DNA of 17,074 nucleotides from Chromatiales bacterium (GTDB lineage: Bacteria; Pseudomonadota; Gammaproteobacteria; CAMYNG01). Where the stretch lies: contig JALSIK010000230.1 in NCBI GenBank assembly GCA_026990045.1, positions 1 to 17,074 of the forward strand, read 5' to 3'. A model generated the notes under the pieces. That model did no database searches. It was not told the origin of the DNA and saw only the letters and a program-made list of their open reading frames with translations. The position numbers and the translations under genes are program-made. Shown here piece after piece: positions 5,907-11,755 of this stretch (the stretch's first letter is position 1; every line of letters begins with the position of its first letter).

Positions 5907-7145
5907 ATGGAAACACGCATCGTCGAAGCACTTCGGGAGACCCCCGCGGGCCGGGAGGCCGAGGCCATCCTGCGGGCCTGCGTCCACTGCGGCTTCTGCA
6001 CCGCGGCCTGTCCCACCTACCGGCTCCTGGGTAACGAGCTGGACAGCCCGCGGGGCCGTATCTATCTGATAAAGCAACTGCTGGAAGGTGCCCCGGCGGG
6101 ACCGGCGACCCGCCTCCACCTGGACCGCTGTCTCACCTGCCGCAGTTGCGAGACGGCCTGTCCCTCCGGGGTCCACTATTCGCGCCTGCTGGAGACCGGC
6201 CGCCGCCTGGCGCTGCAACACGCCCCCCGGGCGTGGCCCGCGCGGCTGGCCCGGGCCGCGGCGCGCAGGCTCCTGGGCCGGCCGCGGGCACTGGCCTCGG
6301 CGATGGCGCTCCTGCGCCCCCTCCGGCCCCTGCTCCCGCCCGGGCTGCGGCGGCGCCTGCCGGCCCGCCCGCCGCGGTTCGCGCCGCCCCGGCACGACCG
6401 GCGGGTGGTGATGGTGGGCGGCTGCGTGCAGCCGGCCCTGGCCCCGGAGATCGATGCCGCCGCCGTACGCGTGCTCGATGCCGTTGGCATATCGGTGGTT
6501 TCCGTGCCCGGCTGCTGCGGCGCCCTGCACCTTCACCTGGACGACGAGGACGCGGCCCGGCGCCACGCCCGGGCGGTCATCGACGCCTGCCTGCCCCACC
6601 TGGAGGCCGGCGCCGAGGCGGTGGTCATGTCGGCCTCCGGCTGCAGTGTCATGCTCAAGGACTATGCGCACCTGCTGGCCGGCGATAGCCGTTACGCGGA
6701 AGCCGCCCGCCGGGTGGCGGACCTGGCGCGCGACCTGAGCGAAATCGTCCACGGCGAAGCGGACCGGCTGCCCGCCGTGCCCGGGGCCACGGCGGTGGCC
6801 TTCCACGCCCCCTGTACCCTGCAGCACGGGCAGCGCCTGGGTGACAACGTGGAAACCATTCTCCGGCGCCTGGGCCACGAACTGCACCCGGTGCGCGAAG
6901 CCCACCTGTGCTGCGGCTCTGCCGGCGCCTGGTCGCTGTTCCATCCCCGCCTCTCGCGCCGCCTGCGGCAGCGGAAGCTGAAAGGACTGACGGCGGAGAA
7001 CCCCGCTCTCATCGCCACCGCCAACATCGGCTGCCTCATGCACCTGCGCGCCGCCAGCCCGGTGCCGGTGGTGCACTGGGTGGAGCTGGCCGCCGATGCC
7101 CTCGCCACCCGTCAGCCGGACCCTTCCTGCTATCCGGTCCGGTGA
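5907..7145 (+). CDS. glcF: Glycolate oxidase iron-sulfur subunit GlcF
   Basis: A 412-aa electron-transfer subunit of glycolate dehydrogenase (E. coli GlcF is 407 aa). It has two 4Fe-4S ferredoxin motifs: C25, C28, C31, C35P (CVHCGFCTAACP) and C76, C79, C82, C86P (CLTCRSCETACP). Two cysteine-rich CCG domains follow, seen as PGCCGALHLHLDDED and HLCCGSAGAW; TANIGC near the C-terminus is also typical. Electrons probably pass from the GlcD/GlcE flavins to quinone at the membrane. The ATG at 5907 has only a weak ribosome site (GTAGAG directly before it). It is the last operon gene and converges with the FHA gene across 58 bp that contain an imperfect GC hairpin (around 7172-7193) without a T-run. 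Confidence 0.94.
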   Translation: METRIVEALRETPAGREAEAILRACVHCGFCTAACPTYRLLGNELDSPRGRIYLIKQLLEGAPAGPATRLHLDRCLTCRSCETACPSGVHYSRLLETGRRLALQHAPRAWPARLARAAARRLLGRPRALASAMALLRPLRPLLPPGLRRRLPARPPRFAPPRHDRRVVMVGGCVQPALAPEIDAAAVRVLDAVGISVVSVPGCCGALHLHLDDEDAARRHARAVIDACLPHLEAGAEAVVMSASGCSVMLKDYAHLLAGDSRYAEAARRVADLARDLSEIVHGEADRLPAVPGATAVAFHAPCTLQHGQRLGDNVETILRRLGHELHPVREAHLCCGSAGAWSLFHPRLSRRLRQRKLKGLTAENPALIATANIGCLMHLRAASPVPVVHWVELAADALATRQPDPSCYPVR

Positions 7146-7203
7146 CGGCCGGCGCCGATCTGGCGCAGAGACACCGCCCCGGTTCGCGGCGGGGGCGCCG
7201 CTC

Positions 7204-8262
7204 CTACTGGATGTTGAAATAGATCATGTGGGCGTTGCTCACCGAGGCCGACTTGCCGAGGCTGATGAAGCCGGAGCCGGACAGCGGGACCTCCTCGCCC
7301 TGGATGTAGATCTCCTTGCCCCCCTGCACCTTGATGAAGGTGCCGTTGCGGCTCTGGTCGATGAGCACGAACTTGCCCTTGCGGAAGACCAGCCTGGCAT
7401 GGCGCCGGGAGGCGAACTCGGAGGGCACGACGAGATCGCAGTCGGCCGCGCGGCCGAACACGAACTCGGGCGAGCGGGAGGTGATCTCCTTGATGGTGTC
7501 GTTGTAGGCCAGGTACAGGTGCACCTCGCGGTTGAACAGGGACATGATGCGCGAGGTGCTCACCTCGCGGGTGCTGGGCAGGCCGCTGTCGTCCCCCTCG
7601 TCGGTGGGCAGGGGCGTGAACCCCGAGGTGCGGCTGCGCACCCGGCGCAGGAAATTGTTCTTCATGCGCAGCACGTAGCGGCCCAGCTCGTCGAGGAAGG
7701 CGTCGTTGACCTGGTCCGGGTGGACGCCGAACTCCTGGCTGCCCGGCATGTCGTAGTTTTCGATGCGCAGCTTGATGAGGCTGTCGGCGAAGTCCTCGCG
7801 GAAGATGAACCGCACCGGGACCTGGGACTTGACCGACAGGGAAAGGAGGCCGCCGGTTTCGTCGGCCGTGCGCTCGGCCACCACCCACAGGCCGTTCTCG
7901 CGCAGGCCGTGCTGCAGGATCTCGGCCGCGTCGGCCGGCACCTGGAACCGGGTCTCGCCGTCCTTGTACAGGGAATAGGACAGGGTGACTTCCATCTCGC
8001 CCCGGGTCAGGGCCATGAGTTCCAGCCGCCCCAGCTTGAGCCCGGTGAGGGTCCCCACCTCGGGCAGGTCGTAGTCGAACTCGGTGTCGGGATCGACCAC
8101 GTAGACCTGCTCCACCAGGTCGAGCAGGAAATCGTGCACGGCCCGCAGGCGCGCCACGGCCGCGCCGTGGTTGAGTTCCGCCAGGCCGTGGCTGCCGCTG
8201 TCGCGGGCCGTCTGCTGGCGCAGCGATTCCGCCTGTTTCCTGAGACTGTCCAGAATGCCCAT
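7204..8262 (-). CDS. FHA-domain protein with unknown N-terminal domain
   Basis: A 352-aa cytoplasmic protein; no signal peptide or membrane segment. The C-terminal forkhead-associated domain spans about 250-340. It shows FGRAADCD (G270, R271), SRRH (S285, H288) and RNGTF (N306, G307), the residues that bind phosphothreonine, so it should recognise a phosphorylated partner. Residues 1-205 form a globular region I cannot assign (for example LGRLELMALTRGEMEV and VKSQVPVRFIFREDFADSLIKL). It is joined through a Ser/Thr- and Asp-rich linker (209-235) that could itself be a phosphorylation target. GAGG lies about 10 nt before the ATG. It has its own promoter and 5' hairpin. No Ser/Thr kinase or phosphatase is in the window, so the partner is unknown. 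Confidence 0.85.
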   Translation of the reverse strand: MGILDSLRKQAESLRQQTARDSGSHGLAELNHGAAVARLRAVHDFLLDLVEQVYVVDPDTEFDYDLPEVGTLTGLKLGRLELMALTRGEMEVTLSYSLYKDGETRFQVPADAAEILQHGLRENGLWVVAERTADETGGLLSLSVKSQVPVRFIFREDFADSLIKLRIENYDMPGSQEFGVHPDQVNDAFLDELGRYVLRMKNNFLRRVRSRTSGFTPLPTDEGDDSGLPSTREVSTSRIMSLFNREVHLYLAYNDTIKEITSRSPEFVFGRAADCDLVVPSEFASRRHARLVFRKGKFVLIDQSRNGTFIKVQGGKEIYIQGEEVPLSGSGFISLGKSASVSNAHMIYFNIQ

Positions 8263-8282
8263 GCCGCCCGCGCCTCGATTCC

Positions 8283-8320
8283 AACTGGTTGTTTTTTATG
8301 GATTAACAACCATTCCAGTT
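8283..8320. other. AT-rich imperfect inverted repeat in the FHA gene leader
   Basis: AACTGGTTGTT (8283-8293) pairs with AACAACC...CCAGTT (8305-8320), with a 5-nt bulge in the longer arm and an 11-nt AT-rich loop. The core GGTTGTT/AACAACC is perfect. It lies at the predicted 5' end of the FHA transcript, so it could be an operator, an mRNA-stabilising stem or a terminator for reading from the other side. Confidence 0.45.
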
Positions 8321-8348
8321 AGTATATACCAGCACCCGGCGGCCTCAA
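8321..8348 (-). promoter_or_regulatory. Probable sigma-70-type promoter of the FHA gene
   Basis: On the minus strand, TTGAGG (8343-8348) is followed after 16 bp by TATACT (8321-8326), in the only AT-rich patch of the region. The predicted start is near 8314, just ahead of the inverted repeat, giving a leader of about 50 nt. Confidence 0.55.
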
Positions 8349-8365
8349 TAACCCAACCGGATTAG

Positions 8366-8439
8366 CAGGCCGCCGCAAAACGGCCGGTGGCAGCGCGCGG
8401 GAACGCCCGCCCGCGGCGCAGGCGCGCAAGCGCTTGATT
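8366..8439 (+). repeat. Decayed half copy of the 588-737 element
   Basis: This stretch aligns with the reverse complement of the right half of the 588-737 element. The end reads CAGGCCGCCGCAAAACGGCC here against CAGGCTGTTGAAAAACGGCC there (16 of 20 by eye). After a diverged, gapped middle, both copies share GCGCGCAAGCGCTTGATT exactly. The opposite arm is not recognisable. It lies in the 260-bp gap 8263-8522 between the FHA gene and the small gene below htpG. The rest of that gap, from 8440 to 8522, is GC-rich and holds nothing else I can support. Confidence 0.5.
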
Positions 8440-8522
8440 TCGCGGCCGCCCGGGCCGTCCCTGGAGGACGGGTGCGCTGCACGAGGGCGGAACGGCCCCG
8501 GCGCGGCGGCCCGGGCGGCGGC

Positions 8523-8753
8523 TCAGCCGTGTTCCTCCTCGTCCTCGGGCACCCGTTCCGTGCTGAGGTCGCCGCGGGTGGTGTGATACCACGCCTGGGG
8601 CTCCTCGCGCAGGATCTGGCCCAGCGCCGCCAGGTCCACGCGCGAGAGATGGCGCAGGCGGCCCTGGCCGCCGTCCTCCAGGGCCAGCAGCACGCTGCCG
8701 CTGTGTTCTGCCGCGTCCCAGTACAACGCATGCCCGGTCACTTTCTTCCACAT
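8523..8753 (-). CDS. Small unknown protein (76 aa) coupled to htpG
   Basis: I do not recognise this protein. It begins 1 nt after the htpG stop and is preceded by a perfect AAGGAGG (8763-8769) placed 9 nt upstream inside the last htpG codons, so translation is well supported. The product is soluble with no signal peptide. It begins MWKKVTGHALYW, continues with a beta-like stretch (SGSVLLALEDG), a helix-like LSRVDLAALGQILREEP, then AWYHTTRG and a strongly acidic tail (PEDEEEH). Its position predicts co-expression with HtpG from the heat-shock promoter. The acidic tail contrasts with the basic tail of HtpG, which makes contact between the two conceivable but untested. Confidence 0.7.
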   Translation of the reverse strand: MWKKVTGHALYWDAAEHSGSVLLALEDGGQGRLRHLSRVDLAALGQILREEPQAWYHTTRGDLSTERVPEDEEEHG

Positions 8754-8754
8754 G

Positions 8755-10749
8755 TCAGTCGTCCTCCTTCCGGCGCCGGCCGGTGGCCTTCTTGCCGGCC
8801 GCCTTTTTTCCGGCCGTCTTCTTTCCGCTGGTGGTCCTGCGCCTGGCGCCCCCGCCGTCCGTGGCCCTTCCGGTACCGCCGAGGAGCAGCATGAGCTCGT
8901 TCATGCGGCGCACGAAGCCCACCGGGTCGTCGAGCTGGCCGCCTTCGGCCAGCATGGCCTGGTCCAACAGCAGCAACGACCAGTCGGTGAAGCGGGCGGT
9001 GTCGGACTCCGCCGCCATGCGCTGCACCAGGGGATGGGCCGGGTTGATCTCCAGGGTGGGCCGGACTTCCGGCACCTCGTGGCCCGCCTGGCGCAGCAGC
9101 TTGTGCAGGCTCATGCCCATGTCGGTGCTCTCGACCACCAGGCAGGCGGGGGAGTCGGTGAGCCGGTGGCTGACCCGCACCGCCTTGACCCTGTCGCCCA
9201 CGGCCTCCTCCAGGCGCTTGATCAGGTCGGCGTGCTGCTCCTGGGCCTCGGCCGCGGCCCGCTTCTCCTGCTCGTCCTCCAGCCGGCCCAGGTCCAGCTC
9301 GCCCTTGGCCACGTTCACCAGGCGCTTGCCCTGGTACTCGGTGAGATACGACATCATCCATTCGTCCACCCGGTCCCACAGGAGCAGGACTTCCACGCCC
9401 TTGCGCCGGAACACCTCCAGGTGGGGACTGTGACGCACCGCCGCCGGCGACTCGCCGATGAGATAGTAGATGTGCTCCTGCTCGGGCTTCATGCGCTCCA
9501 GGTAGTCGGCCAGGGTCACGCGCTGGGCCTCGTCCTCGTCCACGGTGGAGGCGAACCGCAGCAGGCCGGCGATGCGCTCGCGGTTGGCGGCATCCTCCGC
9601 CGGCCCTTCCTTGAGCACCCGGCCGAACTCTTTCCAGAAGGTGGCGTACTTGTCCGGCTCGTCCTTGGCCAGGTTCTCCAGCAGCCCCAGCACGCGCTTG
9701 ACCGAGGCCGCGCGGATGGCGTCGATCTGGCGGTTGCGCTGCAGGATCTCGCGCGAGATGTTGAGGGGCAGGTCGTCGGAGTCCACCACCCCGCGCACGA
9801 AGCGCAGGTAGGCCGGCATGAGCTGCTCGGCATCGTCCATGATGAACACCCGGCGGACGTACAGCTTGATGCCGTAGCGCTTGTCGCGGTCGTAGAGATC
9901 GAACGGCGCGTGGCGCGGGAGGTAGAACAGCGTGGTGTAGGACTGGGTGCCTTCCACGTGGTTGTGCACCCAGGCCAGCGGCGGCTCGAAGTCATGGGCC
10001 AGGTGCTTGTAGAACTCGACGTACTCCTCGTCCTTGATCTCGCCGCGCGGCCGTGCCCACAGGGCCGAGGCACGGTTCACCGTCTCCCACTCGTCGCCGC
10101 CCGCCTTGCGCATGCGGACGGGCAGGGAGATGTGGTCCGAGTACTTGCGGATGACGGCGCGCAGGCGCATGGGGTCGAGAAACTCGTCCTCGCCCTCGCG
10201 CAGGTGCAGGGTGACGGTGGTGCCCCGCCGGGCCCGCTCGATGTTCTCCAGCGTGTAGCTGCCCTGGCCGTCGGAGGTCCAGCGCACGCCATGCTCCGGG
10301 CCGAGCCCGGCGCGGCGGGTCTCCACCGTGACCCGGTCGGCGACGATGAAGCTGGAGTAGAACCCGACCCCGAACTGCCCGATGAGCCGGGCATCCCTGG
10401 CCTCGTCGCCCGAGAGGCGTTCCAGGAACTGGCGGGTGCCGGAGCGGGCGATGGTGCCGATGTTGTCGATGACCTCCTGCCGGTTCATGCCGATGCCGTT
10501 GTCGGTCACCGAGAGGGTGCGCGCGTCGCGATCGATGTCCACCTCGATGGTGAGATCGGTGTCGCCCTCGTACAGGGCCTCGTCGGACAGGGCCTCGAAG
10601 CGCAGCTTGTCGCAGGCATCGGAGGCGTTGGAGATCAGCTCGCGCAGGAAGATTTCCTTGTTGGAGTACAGCGAATGGACCATGAGGTGCAGGAGCTGCC
10701 TGACCTCGGTCTGGAAATCGAGCGTTTCCCGGTGGGCCTCGACGGTCAT
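8755..10749 (-). CDS. htpG: Chaperone HtpG (bacterial Hsp90) with a basic C-terminal tail
   Basis: A 664-aa cytosolic ATP-dependent chaperone. The N-terminal GHKL ATPase domain shows NKEIFLRELISNASDACDKL (catalytic Glu36, Asn41), TDNGIGM (Asp83), NIGTIARSGT and GQFGVGFYS (124-132). The middle domain follows with RGVVDSDDLPLNISRE and the usual C-terminal dimerisation region ends near RMNELMLLLGG. E. coli HtpG has 624 residues; here about 40 more follow, made of Arg/Lys/Ala/Gly repeats (TSGKK, TAGKK, AAGKK, then RRRKEDD), like histone-H1-type or AlgP-like tails. The ATG at 10749 is preceded by GGAGG at good spacing; the longer in-frame start at 10779 would run into the untranslated leader. A sigma-32-type promoter lies upstream. 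A 76-aa gene follows in the same transcript. Confidence 0.96.
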   Translation of the reverse strand: MTVEAHRETLDFQTEVRQLLHLMVHSLYSNKEIFLRELISNASDACDKLRFEALSDEALYEGDTDLTIEVDIDRDARTLSVTDNGIGMNRQEVIDNIGTIARSGTRQFLERLSGDEARDARLIGQFGVGFYSSFIVADRVTVETRRAGLGPEHGVRWTSDGQGSYTLENIERARRGTTVTLHLREGEDEFLDPMRLRAVIRKYSDHISLPVRMRKAGGDEWETVNRASALWARPRGEIKDEEYVEFYKHLAHDFEPPLAWVHNHVEGTQSYTTLFYLPRHAPFDLYDRDKRYGIKLYVRRVFIMDDAEQLMPAYLRFVRGVVDSDDLPLNISREILQRNRQIDAIRAASVKRVLGLLENLAKDEPDKYATFWKEFGRVLKEGPAEDAANRERIAGLLRFASTVDEDEAQRVTLADYLERMKPEQEHIYYLIGESPAAVRHSPHLEVFRRKGVEVLLLWDRVDEWMMSYLTEYQGKRLVNVAKGELDLGRLEDEQEKRAAAEAQEQHADLIKRLEEAVGDRVKAVRVSHRLTDSPACLVVESTDMGMSLHKLLRQAGHEVPEVRPTLEINPAHPLVQRMAAESDTARFTDWSLLLLDQAMLAEGGQLDDPVGFVRRMNELMLLLGGTGRATDGGGARRRTTSGKKTAGKKAAGKKATGRRRKEDD

Positions 10750-10784
10750 CGTGTCCTCCCTTGCAGCCGATGGAAGCATTCTAC

Positions 10785-10812
10785 ACTTGGGGACCGGCGG
10801 CGGGATTTCAAC
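10785..10812 (-). promoter_or_regulatory. Sigma-32 (RpoH) heat-shock promoter of htpG
   Basis: On the minus strand, GTTGAAA (10806-10812) is followed after 13 bp by CCCCAAGT (10785-10792). The E. coli sigma-32 consensus is CTTGAAA and CCCCATnT with similar spacing, so the match is close. It lies 36 bp before the htpG ATG, and its -35 element overlaps the ppsR stop codon. Confidence 0.8.
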
Positions 10813-11653
10813 CCGGCACCGGGTCCCCGGCCGGAGCGGCCGGGGCCGGATCCAGCCCGGTCATGGCCATGATGCGGGTGGCGATCTCCTCCACCGACAG
10901 GCCGGTGACGTCCAGGTGGTCGATGCCGGCGGCCCGGTACAGGGCCTCGGCCTGCTGTAGCTCGTAGCGGCACTGGCGCAGGGAGGCGTAGCAGCTCCCC
11001 GGCTGGCGGGCCTCGCGCAGGCGGTGCAGGCGCTCGGCGCTGAGGGTCAGCCCGAACAGGCACCGGCGGTGTGGGACCAGGGGCGGCGGCAGCGCCAGCC
11101 GCTCCAGGTCCTCCTCCACCAGCGGGTAGTTGGCGGCGAAGACGCCGTAGTGCAGCGCCAGGTAGAGACAGGTGGGGGTCTTGCCGCTGCGCGAGACCCC
11201 GACGAGAATGACGTCGGCCTGGTCGTAGCTCCGGGTGCCGGCGCCGTCGTCGTTGTGCAGGGCGAAGTTCACCGCCTCCATGCGGCGCTCGTAGGCCGCG
11301 GCCGCCATGCCATGGGTCTGGCCCACCGCCGGCTGCGGCGGGACCCCCAGCTCCCGTGCCAGCGGCTCCAGGAAGCTGCTCATGACATCCAGGAACAGGC
11401 AGTCGGCGGCCGCCACCTGCTGCCGCAGCGCCGGGTCCACCAGGGTGGCGAAGACCAGCGGGCGCAGGCCGGACGCCTTTCCCGCGGCCGCGATGGCCGC
11501 CCTCGCCTCCTGCGCCCGCCGGGACGAGTTGACGTAGCGAAGCGTGCGCTCCTCGAACTCCAGGCCGGAGAACTGGGTCAAAAGACTGCGGCCCACGGTC
11601 TCGGCGGTGATGCCGGTGCTGTCGGAGACGAAGAACACGGGGCGCCGGGCCAT
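10808..11653 (-). CDS. ppsR: PEP synthase regulatory protein (PSRP; kinase/pyrophosphorylase)
   Basis: A 281-aa DUF299-family enzyme (E. coli PpsR is 277 aa). It inactivates PEP synthase by ADP-dependent phosphorylation of a threonine beside the catalytic histidine and reactivates it by phosphate-dependent dephosphorylation. The N-terminus reads RPVFFVSDSTGITAETVG, the family opening. A P-loop-like GVSRSGKTPT lies at 152-161, and HNDDGAGTRSYDQADVILVG precedes it. The start at 11653 is preferred to the in-frame ATG at 11689, because the family motif begins at once and the extra 12 residues have no support. The ribosome site is weak. It diverges from ppsA, its presumed target, across 102 bp. 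Its stop overlaps the htpG promoter, so read-through into htpG is possible. Confidence 0.93.
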   Translation of the reverse strand: MARRPVFFVSDSTGITAETVGRSLLTQFSGLEFEERTLRYVNSSRRAQEARAAIAAAGKASGLRPLVFATLVDPALRQQVAAADCLFLDVMSSFLEPLARELGVPPQPAVGQTHGMAAAAYERRMEAVNFALHNDDGAGTRSYDQADVILVGVSRSGKTPTCLYLALHYGVFAANYPLVEEDLERLALPPPLVPHRRCLFGLTLSAERLHRLREARQPGSCYASLRQCRYELQQAEALYRAAGIDHLDVTGLSVEEIATRIMAMTGLDPAPAAPAGDPVPG

Positions 11654-11701
11654 CGCTTCACTACACCACAAGTGGCGGACGGAGTCCATGGGAACGAAAG
11701 G

Positions 11702-11730
11702 CTGCCATCACGACCCAAAGGGGATAGGAT
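11702..11730 (+). promoter_or_regulatory. Possible promoter of ppsA
   Basis: CTGCCA (11702-11707) and TAGGAT (11725-11730) are separated by 17 bp and each match four or more positions of the sigma-70 hexamers. The strong GGAGG site before ppsA follows downstream. I see no clear promoter for ppsR in the same gap. Confidence 0.35.
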
Positions 11731-11755
11731 GGGACCGTTGCCGGGAGGATGCGCC

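Noticed and set aside
2386..5931. A 1181-codon open frame on the minus strand opposite glcD and glcE
   Set aside because: It is antisense to clear GlcD and GlcE coding sequence, has low-complexity His/Ala/Arg/Gly composition and no domain. Long antisense frames are expected at this GC content.
8345..8751. Two overlapping minus-strand frames of about 128 codons over the small gene below htpG
   Set aside because: They are out of frame with the 76-aa gene that has the perfect Shine-Dalgarno, and they are Arg/Pro-rich shadows.
10750..10779. Upstream ATG for htpG at 10779
   Set aside because: It lies within the promoter-proximal leader, and GGAGG sits correctly for the ATG at 10749, where family similarity begins.
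8752..10872. A 706-codon plus-strand frame opposite htpG
   Set aside because: Antisense to htpG, whose protein is unmistakable; composition is typical of a high-GC shadow frame.
11654..11755. A sigma-54 promoter in the ppsR-ppsA gap
   Set aside because: A TGGCAG is present on the minus strand, but the required GC element at the proper spacing is absent.
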